From assembly GCA_903908285.1 (NCBI GenBank), contig CAIVRH010000048.1, positions 1 through 64,000 of the forward strand: a DNA stretch of 64,000 nt. The letters are read 5' to 3'. The notes under the pieces are model-generated. The model was not told where the DNA came from, searched no databases, and was given only the letters and a program-made list of their open reading frames with translations. Source of the DNA: an uncultured candidate division Zixibacteria bacterium. GTDB taxonomy: Bacteria; Zixibacteria; MSB-5A5; SM1-73. Shown here piece after piece: positions 7,501 to 16,701 of this stretch. Position 1 is the stretch's first letter, and each line of letters begins with the position of its first letter. The position numbers and the translations under genes are program-made.

Positions 7501-8574
7501 CTACTTCTGAATTTTGAGAAGCTCCTTTTCTCCGATCATATACTCAAACCCACCTTTCAAAGTTGACCAACCTATTAGCTCCACATCTCTTTCTTCCTTG
7601 AATTTCAATTGGTCTTTTATCGTGTAACTTGAATCTCCGAGAAATTCCAAAATAATTAATTCTTGAGAGTTATCGGGATACTTTTTGATAAAGCCGAGTA
7701 AGTTTTCGTCGTCCGACCAACTGAAATTGTATTTATACTCTCCTGTTGTCGCCGAATCTGAAAGCTGGAAGAGATTTGTTCTATGATTCAACACACCAAT
7801 CCAGCTTTTGGAATCTGTATTAAGACAATAGATAGTCCAGTTATTATGATTTGAAGGAAAACATATTCCTAATCCCTTAGAATTCTGCGGAGAGTAGTCT
7901 TGAATATTATCCCAATAGTAATCCGGATTGAGAAAAGGTTCCTTTCTGATAGAAAGGTATAGAAAATTTGGGTAGACCCAACCTTCATAGCTTTCGATAT
8001 TGTACTTGCCTGGATTACTTTGAGCAAGAATCGAATCCATACATAGCATTGAATCCGTCTTAATAGTTCCTTGTTCGTCCTTTAAGCGAAAACAATCAGA
8101 ATATTCTATCTCCTCGAATCCCTCCCCTTTCATTTTCAATAACATCTTTCGTTCATCGAAATCAAAAAGGTCTATTGTAGTTTTATCATATCCTGCCTTT
8201 ATCTCAAGAAATATGAGGTAATTATGTCCATTCTTTATAACCCAATGGACATTTTGTACATATCCAGAAAGTCGGTGGAGAAATATCCTTTCAGTGCTCT
8301 TAGGTTTATAATAAAACAGATCCTTTCCAGACGATTCGAAACCTGTCTCATTACCATCGGTATAAAACACATACTTATCATCAGGGGAAAGTACCGCTGC
8401 ATTATCAGCACCACCGCCATGTTCTCCAACTATATAAGATTTATTACTATCTGGAAACATGATATAGAACGCTCGGTTTTCGTGGACGATCTTCAGGTCT
8501 CCAGACTTTGCGACTGAGAGGCTTAATGAAGTTAAAATTATTAAAACCGTTATGGACAAAATTGCTCTATTCAT
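7501..8574 (-). CDS. Secreted protein with beta-propeller-like repeats, unknown function
   Basis: 357 residues. A signal peptide (about residues 1-22, ending SLSVAKS) points to export. The body has TolB/PD40-like beta-propeller blade motifs, such as AAVLSPDDKYVFYTD near residue 60 and FSWSDDENLLGFIKK near 285, with WV/W-rich strands between. No catalytic residues are recognisable. It starts at an ATG close behind prfB (16 bp after the prfB stop). It could be a periplasmic or surface recognition protein; the specific role is not inferable. Confidence 0.65.
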   Translation of the reverse strand: MNRAILSITVLIILTSLSLSVAKSGDLKIVHENRAFYIMFPDSNKSYIVGEHGGGADNAAVLSPDDKYVFYTDGNETGFESSGKDLFYYKPKSTERIFLHRLSGYVQNVHWVIKNGHNYLIFLEIKAGYDKTTIDLFDFDERKMLLKMKGEGFEEIEYSDCFRLKDEQGTIKTDSMLCMDSILAQSNPGKYNIESYEGWVYPNFLYLSIRKEPFLNPDYYWDNIQDYSPQNSKGLGICFPSNHNNWTIYCLNTDSKSWIGVLNHRTNLFQLSDSATTGEYKYNFSWSDDENLLGFIKKYPDNSQELIILEFLGDSSYTIKDQLKFKEERDVELIGWSTLKGGFEYMIGEKELLKIQK

Positions 8575-8590
8575 AGCATTATGTTTCGAT

Positions 8591-9695
8591 TTACTTCTCT
8601 TCCGGTTTTTGGCTTAAATAGGCTTCGATAAACCGGTCGATAGCGCCATCCATCACTGCCTGCACATCTCCGGTTTCCGCATTGGTTCGATGATCTTTGA
8701 CCATGGTGTAGGGGTGAAATACGTAGGACCGGATCTGGCTTCCCCATTCTATCTTTTTTTTCTGGCTTTCAAGTTTCTCTAATTTCTTATCCTCTTCGTC
8801 TTTGTAGAGTTGATATAATCTGGATTTTAAAACCTTCAGGGCATTTTCTTTGTTCCTCAACTGCGAACGCTCGGATTGGCATTGAACCACAATCCCAGTT
8901 GGTATATGGGTGATCCGAACTGCGGAGGAGACCTTGTTCACATGTTGCCCCCCGGCACCGGAAGCACGAAAGGCTTCGAACTTTATATCATCATCTTTTA
9001 TTTCGACCGTGATATTATCTTCAATTTCCGGATAGACGAATACCGAGGCAAAAGAAGTATGTCTCCTCTGGTTGGCATCGAAAGGGGAGATGCGCACCAG
9101 CCGGTGAACCCCGCTTTCGGCTTTCAGATATCCGTAGGCATATTCCCCGGTTATCTCCAGAGTAACGCTTTTGATCCCGGCTTCCTCTCCGGCAAGAAAA
9201 TCAATTGTCTCATATTTGAATCCCTTTCTTTCCACCCATCGGGTATACATGCGCAAAAGCATCTGCGCCCAATCCTGGGACTCTGTTCCCCCCGCTCCAG
9301 AATGAATAGCCAGGAGGGCATTTTTTGAATCATCTTCCCCGGAAAGAACCGTCAGAAATTCAAACGCATCCAGCTCTTTCTTCAATTCTACCAGATCGGC
9401 GTTTACTTCCGCTTCCGCTTGAGCATCCTTTTCTTCCTCCGCCATGATCTGGAGCAAAGAAACCTCTTCTGCCTCTTGGTAGAGCTTTTGCCACCTCTCG
9501 GACCATTTCTTAAGTTCGCTGATCTCTTTTAAAACCACCTGGGCTTTCTGGGAATCATTCCAGAAGTTAGGCTCGGAAGACAACTTTTCCAGTTCCTTAA
9601 TCTTTTTCTCTTTTCCCTCCAGATCAAAGATACTCCTTGAGCTTACCCAATTTTTCCTTGATATTTTCGATAGTTATGATGGTTTCGGTTGCCAT
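8591..9695 (-). CDS. prfB: Peptide chain release factor 2, expressed through a programmed +1 frameshift
   Basis: RF2 releases peptides at UGA and UAA. The start is the ATG at 9693-9695 with AAGGAGG close upstream. After 23 codons the zero frame meets TGA at 9624-9626 in the context AAGGAG-TAT-CTT-TGA. That is the classical RF2 autoregulatory site: an internal Shine-Dalgarno-like element, a slippery CTT and a poorly terminating TGA. A +1 shift continues as D-L-E-G-K-E-K-K into the main body (frame open from 9625). The total is about 367 residues, the normal RF2 length. The body shows the RF2-type SPF motif in VRISPFDANQRRHTSF and the catalytic GGQ in RASGAGGQHVNK. Confidence 0.95.
9612..9640 (-). 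promoter_or_regulatory. Programmed +1 frameshift signal in prfB
   Basis: The minus-strand sequence AAGGAGTATCTTTGA places a Shine-Dalgarno-like AGGAG three bases before CTT-TGA. This matches the known prfB recoding signal, so low RF2 favours slippage and RF2 synthesis. The stop codon occupies 9624-9626. Confidence 0.93.
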
Positions 9696-9752
9696 TATTT
9701 CCTCCTTATTATTCCCATAAAAGATAAATTAACCTATTCGAAATAGATTTTT

Positions 9753-9780
9753 AATATAAACCTATAAATCATATTGTCAA
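9753..9780 (-). promoter_or_regulatory. Promoter of prfB
   Basis: Minus strand: perfect -35 TTGACA (9775-9780), -10 TATATT (9753-9758), 16-bp spacer. Located about 55 nt upstream of the prfB ATG. Apart from this and the promoter near 9961, I see nothing gene-like in 9696-10019. Confidence 0.7.
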
Positions 9781-9960
9781 CTGCTTTGTGAGGAGATTTT
9801 ATTCTTTTGAAGCTCACCTCATGGATGCTATAATGAACTACGGATGTCTGTGAACAAAACTATATCCGATATCCGTGAAATCCCCGGATAATTTGATTTT
9901 CGGTTTCTGGTTTGATGCAACCTGACGTTGATAGTTTCGTTTAATAGATATCGACCTTTT

Positions 9961-9988
9961 TTGATTGACAACCATCCGGGTATATAAT
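9961..9988 (+). promoter_or_regulatory. Promoter candidate for the small membrane protein gene
   Basis: -10 TATAAT (9983-9988) with a -35 TTGATT (9961-9966) and 16-bp spacing. A better-looking TTGACA at 9965-9970 is only 12 bp from the -10 and cannot be the partner. Confidence 0.5.
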
Positions 9989-10019
9989 ATTATGCGGGAA
10001 CTTAATAAAGGAGGTTAAC

Positions 10020-10190
10020 ATGTCGGAATTCTCTAAATATCACAGGAGCAGCAAATTATTCTGGGGGTTGATATTGATAGTGCTCGGCGGATTGATATTG
10101 CTGCGTAATTTCGGATATCTCGAATATGACATCGTCCGTTTTTGGCCGGTGCTCTTAATCATCTGGGGAATTAAGAAGTTATTTGATTAA
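10020..10190 (+). CDS. Small membrane protein, LiaF/DUF5668-type transmembrane domain
   Basis: 56 residues from the ATG at 10020-10022, with AAAGGAGG 6 nt upstream. Two hydrophobic helices (LFWGLILIVLGGLILL and VRFWPVLLIIWGI) are separated by a short loop with RNFGYLE. This is the pattern of the two-helix domain found at the N-terminus of LiaF-like envelope-stress proteins and as free-standing small proteins. Here it stands alone. Function unknown; it is about 100 bp upstream of the MgtE_N/CBS gene and may share its transcript. Confidence 0.75.
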   Translation: MSEFSKYHRSSKLFWGLILIVLGGLILLRNFGYLEYDIVRFWPVLLIIWGIKKLFD

Positions 10191-10286
10191 CGCCGATCAT
10201 CTAATATGGGGGTAGCCGGACGAAGGGGGTCTTAATCCAAAAGTTCAATTTCTCCGAAGGTTGGGAGATATTAATCTCATTTAGCC

Positions 10287-11594
10287 ATGAATATTGATGT
10301 TCAAACAGAAGCCCTTAAAATGTTCGTTTTCTTTTCGGATATTTTGAACCGAAGGGTGATCGATTCCGAAGGAAAGATCATCGGTAAAGTAGTCGATTTG
10401 AGGGTAAAGCTGGGTGAGATATTTCCTGCGGTGGTTTCGGTTCGTGTCCGGCAAAAACGAGGGGAGAAGGTTGTCTTTTTTCCCTGGCAGGCGGTAGAAA
10501 GCATCAATGGCCGGGTAATCAGCTTAAAACCGGGCGCGGAAAACCAGACAATGGGAAAGACACCGGATTCAACCGATCCTTCGAAAACCAAAGGAGAGGA
10601 GATACTGCTCAAGGATGAGATTCTGGATAAACAGGTGGTCGACACTTATGGCGCTAAAATCGAGCGGGTGAATGATCTCCATCTTTTGTTAGCCGAGGGG
10701 CAGCTGAGAGTAGTGCACGTGGATTTCGGTATCAGAGGCATCTTTCGTCGTATGGGTTGGGTCCATTACGTTGATGTCTTAACTAACTGGCTTTTCGCCT
10801 ATCAGGTTCCCAACAAGCTTCTATCTTGGAAGTTCATCCAACCTTTGTCACATGATCCTTATAAACAGGCTTTAAAGCTGAATGTGACCCATCGCACCCT
10901 GTCCGATATTCACCCTTCCGATCTGGCAGATATCCTGGAGGAGTTGGATCGGCATCGGAGATCATATGTGTTCGGGGCCCTGGATGTGGAGGCACAAGCG
11001 AATACTTTGGAAGAGGTGGATGATCAAACCAGGGTCTCGTTGATTGAGAGTCTATCTAAAGAAAGAGCTTCCGATGTCATCGAAGAGATGGAGCCGGATG
11101 AGGCCGCAGATCTTCTTTCCGATCTCTCCGAAGAGAAAAAGAGGGGTTTGATCGAAGGTCTGGAAGAGGAAAAGAGAGAAGAGCTGGAGGAGCTTTTAAC
11201 TTTCGAAGAGGGGACCACGGGCAGCATCATGACTCCCAACTACATCTCTTGTCTTTTGACCGATAATGTGGATAAGGCTATGGAAACTTTCAAGCATTCG
11301 GACAAACCGCTGGACAGCATTGCCTATGTTTATATAGTAGACGATAAAGAGAAACTGGTGGGAGTGGTGACCTTGCGTGATCTGATCTTGCATTCGCCCG
11401 ATACGCAAATAAGCAGTTTTATGAACAAAAACATCATCCAGTTGAAGGTGGATGAATCGGTGAAGGAAGCTGCCGAGATTTTCAAGAAATATAAGTTCCT
11501 GGCGATCCCGATTGTTGATGAAAAAGAACGGATGAAGGGAATAATAACATTAAGCGACGGTGTGGAATCGATCTTCCCTGAATTCGGCGAATAA
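10287..11594 (+). CDS. Soluble PRC-barrel / MgtE_N / CBS-pair protein, putative cation sensor for the adjacent transporter
   Basis: 435 residues with no membrane helix. Domains in order: a PRC-barrel (about 13-85, FSDILNRRVIDSEGKIIGKV), a second PRC-barrel-like segment (about 108-170), the helical MgtE N domain (about 205-305, with HPSDLADILEEL, RASDVIEEMEPDEAADLL and LLTFEEGTTGSIMT), and a CBS pair (about 312-430, ISCLLTDNVDKAME... and MNKNIIQLKVDESVKEAAEIF). In MgtE channels the N domain plus CBS pair bind Mg2+ and gate the membrane channel; here the channel part is absent. It lies 89 bp before an Nramp-family transporter, so I infer it senses cytosolic cation and controls that transporter. 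The chosen ATG has no strong ribosome-binding site; an ATG at 10320 is an alternative. Confidence 0.85.
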   Translation: MNIDVQTEALKMFVFFSDILNRRVIDSEGKIIGKVVDLRVKLGEIFPAVVSVRVRQKRGEKVVFFPWQAVESINGRVISLKPGAENQTMGKTPDSTDPSKTKGEEILLKDEILDKQVVDTYGAKIERVNDLHLLLAEGQLRVVHVDFGIRGIFRRMGWVHYVDVLTNWLFAYQVPNKLLSWKFIQPLSHDPYKQALKLNVTHRTLSDIHPSDLADILEELDRHRRSYVFGALDVEAQANTLEEVDDQTRVSLIESLSKERASDVIEEMEPDEAADLLSDLSEEKKRGLIEGLEEEKREELEELLTFEEGTTGSIMTPNYISCLLTDNVDKAMETFKHSDKPLDSIAYVYIVDDKEKLVGVVTLRDLILHSPDTQISSFMNKNIIQLKVDESVKEAAEIFKKYKFLAIPIVDEKERMKGIITLSDGVESIFPEFGE

Positions 11595-11599
11595 ATCTG

Positions 11600-11664
11600 A
11601 AACTTCACCTCCTTTGTCCCCTCGCCATCTAACGCAGACGAGGGTAAAAAGGGGAGAGGATCAA
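11600..11664 (+). other. Imperfect inverted repeat between the sensor and transporter genes
   Basis: CCCCTCG (about 11617-11623) pairs with CGAGGG (about 11638-11643), with C/T-rich and G/A-rich outer arms. It may be an intercistronic processing hairpin. No clean T-tract follows, so full termination is unlikely. Confidence 0.4.
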
Positions 11665-11683
11665 TCCTTCAGATTATCCAAAA

Positions 11684-12934
11684 ATGAATAAAGGTCTATC
11701 TTTAAAAGCTCGCTGGAAAACCTGGCTGATCTTCATGGCAGTTATCGGTCCGGGGATAATCACGTCCAATGTTGATAATGACGCCGGTGGAATAACCACC
11801 TATTCCATAGCCGGGGCGCATTTCGGTTATTCAATGATCTGGTCGCTTATTCCGATCACCCTGGCGCTGATCATCATCCAGGAGATGTGTGCCCGCATGG
11901 GGGTGGTTACGGGCAAGGGTCTATCTGATTTGATCCGAGAACGTTTTGGGGTAAAAGTGACCTTTTACCTTTTGTTGGCAATAATAATCACCAATTTCGG
12001 TAATGTCATCGCCGAATTCGCCGGCATAGCCGCAAGCATGGAGATATTCAACGTTTCCAAATACATCTCCGTTCCTCTGGGAGCGATATTCGTTTGGTTA
12101 CTGGTACTGAAGGGAAATTACAAATCGGTGGAAAAAGTATTTCTGGTAGCTTGTGTTTTTTATGTCAGTTATATCATATCGGGGATTTTAGCCAAACCGG
12201 ATTGGGCCATAGTCAAAACCAGCATACTGAATCCTGAGCTGAAATTCTCTACCGAGAGTTACGGCGTACTGATTGGAGTAATCGGCACCACCATCGCTCC
12301 CTGGATGCAGTTTTATCTTCAGTCCGCGGTGGTGGAAAAAGAAATCAAGCTAGAGAATTACAAATACTCCAAAGCGGATGTCATATCCGGGAGTTTTATC
12401 GTCAATATCGTGGCTCTGTTCATCGTCGTTGCTTGTGCTTCTACCCTTTTTAAGGCCGGGATCCGGATCGAGACCGCTAAAGATGCGGCTTTGGCACTGG
12501 CGCCATTGGCCGGCAAGTATTGTTCCTATCTTTTTGCCTTCGGTCTTCTTAATGCGTCGCTCTTTGCCGCATCTATTCTGCCACTTTCCACCACCTATAT
12601 GGTCTGCGAAGGAATGGGATGGGAAGAAGGGGTAAACAAGAAATTCTCCGAGGCTCCCCAGTATTACGGGCTTTATTCCATTTTGATCTTTTTGGGAGCA
12701 GGACTGGTACTCTGGCCCAATTTCCCACTAATATCCATCATGTTTGTCTCTCAAGTTTTGAACGGTATTGTCCTTCCCCTGGTCTTGGTTTTTATGTTGA
12801 TACTCGTCAATAATAAAAAGATCATGGGTACGTATTGTAATGGTATAGTCCTTAATATATTAACCTGGATAACCGTAGTGGTTTTGACAGCTCTGAGCAT
12901 TACCCTGCTGCTTATGATGCTGAAGATAGTTTAA
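11684..12934 (+). CDS. Nramp-family (SLC11-like) divalent metal transporter with altered metal-site motifs
   Basis: 416-residue inner-membrane protein with about 11 hydrophobic helices and the Nramp/LeuT-fold layout. TM1 has GPGIITSNVDNDAGGI (about 22-37), where canonical Nramps have a DPGN motif; the aspartate Asp31 is kept but the following residues differ. TM6 has GTTIAPWMQF (201-210), where canonical Nramps have A-x-x-M-P-H; the metal-selecting Met is Ala205 and the His is Trp207. Loss of that Met is known in Nramp-related Mg2+ transporters (NRMT). Together with the upstream MgtE-type sensor, this suggests Mg2+ or broad-cation import rather than Mn2+/Fe2+ specificity. Substrate assignment is inference. 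Confidence 0.88.
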   Translation: MNKGLSLKARWKTWLIFMAVIGPGIITSNVDNDAGGITTYSIAGAHFGYSMIWSLIPITLALIIIQEMCARMGVVTGKGLSDLIRERFGVKVTFYLLLAIIITNFGNVIAEFAGIAASMEIFNVSKYISVPLGAIFVWLLVLKGNYKSVEKVFLVACVFYVSYIISGILAKPDWAIVKTSILNPELKFSTESYGVLIGVIGTTIAPWMQFYLQSAVVEKEIKLENYKYSKADVISGSFIVNIVALFIVVACASTLFKAGIRIETAKDAALALAPLAGKYCSYLFAFGLLNASLFAASILPLSTTYMVCEGMGWEEGVNKKFSEAPQYYGLYSILIFLGAGLVLWPNFPLISIMFVSQVLNGIVLPLVLVFMLILVNNKKIMGTYCNGIVLNILTWITVVVLTALSITLLLMMLKIV

Positions 12935-13070
12935 TCATTCTTCGATCTGATCTGGTTTGAAGGGTTATCACTTAAAATCATAAACACTCATCTTAATCCG
13001 AAAAACCCGGGCTTTGTCACAGCATAAGTCTCAAAATAAACCGATTTACCTTGACTATAGCTAATACATT

Positions 13071-15119
13071 ATGCCTTTCCCTCATACCACCAGATTTCTA
13101 GCAAACATAAGAATCAGATACGTGATCATCATTACCCTTCTTTTGGGTCTGATCCTTTTTTTGACCGCGTTTTTTGGCATCCGGAAGAACAAATCCAATA
13201 TGCTTCAGGTGATGGAAACGGAAGGCAATGCTCTTATGGAGAGCTTGATTTTATCCAGCCAAAATACGGTCCGGGCAAATGCTTTATTGGAAGAGTTGGT
13301 AGGGAGAAGGCTTAAAGACATTGCCAACTTGGTAAGCCGGATAGAAAAGGATGGCGGAGTGACCAATGTCAAACTGGAGAATATCGCTGAAGAAAATGAT
13401 CTCTTGAGGGTTGATATATTGGATCGGAATGCCAGATTGGTGTATAGCAGCCACCCCTTAGATGAAACCTTTTATCAAGATTCCACTGATTCAGTGAATC
13501 ACTCCCTAAAGGAGATCTTGGATGGCAGTGAAAATTCGGTGGTCTTTGGGATCGAAGCCAAAACCCTTCTGGCGGAGAATAGCTATGCAGCTGCAGTGAA
13601 AAGAGCAAAAGGTAAAGGTGCTGTGGTGGTGATAGCAGCGCCCGCTTATATGGAAAACTTTAAAAGGGAAATCGGCATCGGGTATCTCATCCAGAAAATA
13701 AGCCAGGAAAGTGGCGTGGAGTATATCGTTCTGCAATCGATGGATGGGATTGTGCTGGCATCCAAAAAAGTGGAAAAGATGCTGAAAATCGAACAGGATC
13801 CGTTCTTACAAGAGGCGCTATCTACCGGGGTAGCGAAAAACAGAATTACGTCGTTTGACGGAAAAGATGTACTGGAGGTAGTTCAAGCCTTCAAATCCGA
13901 GGATATACCTTCCGGACTTTTCCGGATCGGTTTTTCAATGGACGGATACATAAGGGTGTCTTCCAGTTATCAAAAACAGATGATACTTTTTTCGGTGGTT
14001 CTGTTTTTTCTCGGATTTTTGATCATTGGTTTAGTGATTATCAACCAGAATTATTTTGTTTTGGATCGATCGTATAAAGAAATTAAAACTTTAACCGGAA
14101 ATGTGCTCGAAGCCATGCATAGTGCAGTGATGGCAGTGGATGAGAGGGGGAAGATTATCATGTTGAACCGTCTGGTTGAAGACTTGTTTGGAGTAACCAA
14201 GAGTCATGCCATTAACCAGGATTATAACACCATATTCCCGGATGATCCCTGCTTACTGAAACAGACTCAAGAAAAAAAGCGAGCCAGTCGAGATGTTGAA
14301 ATATCCATTAAGACTGCTTCGGGCGAATATAGGAATTTGATAATTGGGAGTTCGTGTTTATTTGATGAGGAAAATAGATTCAGGGGAGCGGTTGCGGTAA
14401 TTCACGATATCACCGAACTTAAAAGATATGAGGAAGAAGCAAAAAGAGCTGAAAGACTATCGGCCTTAGGAAATTTAGCCGCCGGCGTAGCCCACGAGAT
14501 AAGGAACCCTCTGAATGCAATATCGATAACGGTACAAAGACTAAGGTCCGAATTTGTACCCCAGAAGGATCAGGAAGAATATATATCTTTTATCAAAACG
14601 GTTTTAGACGAAATAAAAAGACTGGATAATATCGTAAATCAATTCTTGAGTCTAGCCAAAGCCCAGAAACTAAGTTTGGTCAAAACCGAAATGAATAAGT
14701 TCTTAAATGAAGTGATAAGCTTGGCGGAATTAGAAGCCGGTGAGAAGAATATCCGGGTGATAAGGATAGTGGATAAACTTCCCGAAGTAAGAATTGATCC
14801 GGATGAAATGAAAAAGGCTCTTTTAAACATAATGCTGAATGGTATACAAGCTATGCAGCAGGGCGGAGAATTAAAAATCCAGGTTAATCAGGATAATGCA
14901 CAAAAGGACTTAATAATCCAGATTGCAGATTCAGGTTCGGGGATCAGCCGGGAGAATATTTCGAAGATTTTTCAGCCATACTTCTCCACAAAAGAGAAAG
15001 GGACCGGACTGGGTTTGGCTATTGCCTATCGAATAATCACGGATCACCAAGGTACAATCGAAGTGGAAAGCGAAATTGGAAAAGGAACTACTTTTACCAT
15101 TGAATTACCGATATCGTAG
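13071..15119 (+). CDS. Membrane sensor histidine kinase (NtrB/AtoS-like)
   Basis: 682 residues. TM1 at about 16-37, an extracytoplasmic sensor region of about 265 residues, and TM2 at about 304-326. A PAS domain (about 343-450) follows, then HisKA with phospho-acceptor His475 in AGVAHEIRNPLNAI, then HATPase with N-box Asn590, G1 DSGSGI (620-625) and G2 GTGLGLA (644-650). The DHp type is the one usually paired with sigma-54 response regulators, and such a regulator follows 94 bp downstream. The signal is unknown. The sensor region has many charged and helical stretches, like a double-Cache or related fold. No clear ribosome-binding site precedes the ATG. The stop is TAG. Confidence 0.93.
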   Translation: MPFPHTTRFLANIRIRYVIIITLLLGLILFLTAFFGIRKNKSNMLQVMETEGNALMESLILSSQNTVRANALLEELVGRRLKDIANLVSRIEKDGGVTNVKLENIAEENDLLRVDILDRNARLVYSSHPLDETFYQDSTDSVNHSLKEILDGSENSVVFGIEAKTLLAENSYAAAVKRAKGKGAVVVIAAPAYMENFKREIGIGYLIQKISQESGVEYIVLQSMDGIVLASKKVEKMLKIEQDPFLQEALSTGVAKNRITSFDGKDVLEVVQAFKSEDIPSGLFRIGFSMDGYIRVSSSYQKQMILFSVVLFFLGFLIIGLVIINQNYFVLDRSYKEIKTLTGNVLEAMHSAVMAVDERGKIIMLNRLVEDLFGVTKSHAINQDYNTIFPDDPCLLKQTQEKKRASRDVEISIKTASGEYRNLIIGSSCLFDEENRFRGAVAVIHDITELKRYEEEAKRAERLSALGNLAAGVAHEIRNPLNAISITVQRLRSEFVPQKDQEEYISFIKTVLDEIKRLDNIVNQFLSLAKAQKLSLVKTEMNKFLNEVISLAELEAGEKNIRVIRIVDKLPEVRIDPDEMKKALLNIMLNGIQAMQQGGELKIQVNQDNAQKDLIIQIADSGSGISRENISKIFQPYFSTKEKGTGLGLAIAYRIITDHQGTIEVESEIGKGTTFTIELPIS

Positions 15120-15212
15120 ATAATAATGATTATCATTACCCTTTCTTTCTAACATCTTGATTTGCTTCAAGAAAAGAAGAGCAAAAGTTGAGAAGGAGAA
15201 CGACGCTAAACT

Positions 15213-16568
15213 ATGGCACTATATAGAATTTTAGTGGTGGACGATGAGGAAGCACAGAGACAGATGTTAGCTGGTTTTCTGGAAAAACAAGACTTCAGTG
15301 TGAAGACTGCTGAATCGGGCAAAGAAGCGATAATTCTATGCCAGAACAACAATTTCGAAATAGCACTTCTTGATTTAAAGATGCCCGGTATGGACGGAAT
15401 CGAACTTCTTAAGAAACTCAAGGAAATGAATACCGAAATCCAAGTTATCATGATGACTGCTTATGGGACAGTTGAGACAGCCGTGGACGCCATGAGATTG
15501 GGGGCATATCATTATGTCAACAAACCCATTAACCTGGATGAATTAAAGTTAAATATTAGCAAAGCTTTGGAGAAATACTATCTACTTCAGGAAAACAAGT
15601 ACTTAAAAGAAGAATTAGAGGGTAAGTTCAAGGATTTGCAGATAATCGGTAGCAGTCAGGTTATAAATGAAGTGCTGAGCACGGTTTCCCGGGTGGCGAA
15701 GACCAAGTCGACCGTCTTGATAAGAGGGGAAAGCGGTACCGGGAAGGAGATAGTGGCAAGAGCAATTCACGCCTTAAGCGACAGGACAGACAAAAGATTC
15801 GTGGCAGTTTCATGTGCTGCACTGCCGGAGACTCTTTTTGAGGCAGAGCTATTCGGACATGAAAAGGGTGCTTTCACCGGAGCAATAAGAAGGAAAGAGG
15901 GGAGATTCGAGCTGGCAGACGGGGGAACACTCTTCTTGGATGAGGTCGGAGATATCCCACTGGAGACGCAGGTTAAGCTTTTAAGAGTTTTGGAATCACA
16001 GGAATTCGAAAGATTGGGAGGCAAAGAGACATTGAAGGTAGATGTGCGGATAATCTCCGCAACCAATCAGGATCTGGAAGAGAAGATCAAAGGAAAAAGG
16101 TTCAGAGAAGATATGTATTATCGTTTGAACGTGATATCTATATTAATCCCTCCTTTGAGGGAAAGGAAAGAAGACATTCTGGTACTGGCAGACCACTTTA
16201 TCCGGAAGGCTAATCTGAAATGCGGAAAAAAGGTCAACGGAATCACCCCGGAGGTTAAGGATATAATCCTAAATTACGATTGGCCAGGAAACGTGCGGGA
16301 ATTGGAGAATGTGATCGAAAGGGGAGTGGTTCTCTCCCGGACCGATGTCATAGATAAAAATGATCTGCCATATTTAGGATTAACCAAATCAAGAGAAATA
16401 TCCTCATCCATAAATTTATCTCTAAGAGAAATGGAAAAAAATCATATATTGAATATCTTGATCGCAAGCGACTGGAATCTAAACAAAAGTGCGGAGATTT
16501 TAGGAATACATAGAAACACACTACGGCTGAAGATGAAAGAGTATGGGATTGAGAAGTCACGGATGTAA
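15213..16568 (+). CDS. Sigma-54-dependent response regulator (NtrC/AtoC family)
   Basis: 451 residues: receiver domain with DDEE and phospho-acceptor Asp54 in ALLDLKMPGMDG, Thr and Lys switch positions in MTAYG and NKP; AAA+ domain with Walker A GESGTGKE (172-179), the sigma-54 contact loop GAFTGA (219-224), Walker B GGTLFLDE (237-244); and a C-terminal Fis-type helix-turn-helix (about 410-450, NKSAEILGIHRNTLR). It should activate sigma-54 promoters when phosphorylated by the kinase encoded just upstream. Target genes are not evident, and no clear -24/-12 element was found nearby. Confidence 0.95.
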   Translation: MALYRILVVDDEEAQRQMLAGFLEKQDFSVKTAESGKEAIILCQNNNFEIALLDLKMPGMDGIELLKKLKEMNTEIQVIMMTAYGTVETAVDAMRLGAYHYVNKPINLDELKLNISKALEKYYLLQENKYLKEELEGKFKDLQIIGSSQVINEVLSTVSRVAKTKSTVLIRGESGTGKEIVARAIHALSDRTDKRFVAVSCAALPETLFEAELFGHEKGAFTGAIRRKEGRFELADGGTLFLDEVGDIPLETQVKLLRVLESQEFERLGGKETLKVDVRIISATNQDLEEKIKGKRFREDMYYRLNVISILIPPLRERKEDILVLADHFIRKANLKCGKKVNGITPEVKDIILNYDWPGNVRELENVIERGVVLSRTDVIDKNDLPYLGLTKSREISSSINLSLREMEKNHILNILIASDWNLNKSAEILGIHRNTLRLKMKEYGIEKSRM

Positions 16569-16570
16569 CC

Positions 16571-16665
16571 TGTCAACGGATTAAACGGATTGAACGGATA
16601 AAACGAACACAAACAACGGATACCTTGTACTCTCTCCCCTTGAGGGGAAAGGGTTAGGGTGAAGG
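16571..16665. repeat. Short tandem repeat and CCCCTTGAGGGG palindrome in an intergenic region
   Basis: AACGGA recurs at 16575, 16584 and 16593 (period 9), with a weaker copy at 16602. About 25 bp on, CCCC-TTGA-GGGG is followed by GGGTTAGGGTGAAGGG. That second motif resembles G/C-rich intergenic repeats common in many bacterial genomes. Confidence 0.5.
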
Positions 16666-16701
16666 GAATTTAAGTTAAAACCAATAATTAAAGGAGAACC
16701 A

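Noticed and set aside
9965-9988. TTGACA followed by TATAAT as a promoter
   Set aside because: The spacing is only 12 bp, too short for sigma-70; the pairing with TTGATT at 9961-9966 is preferred.
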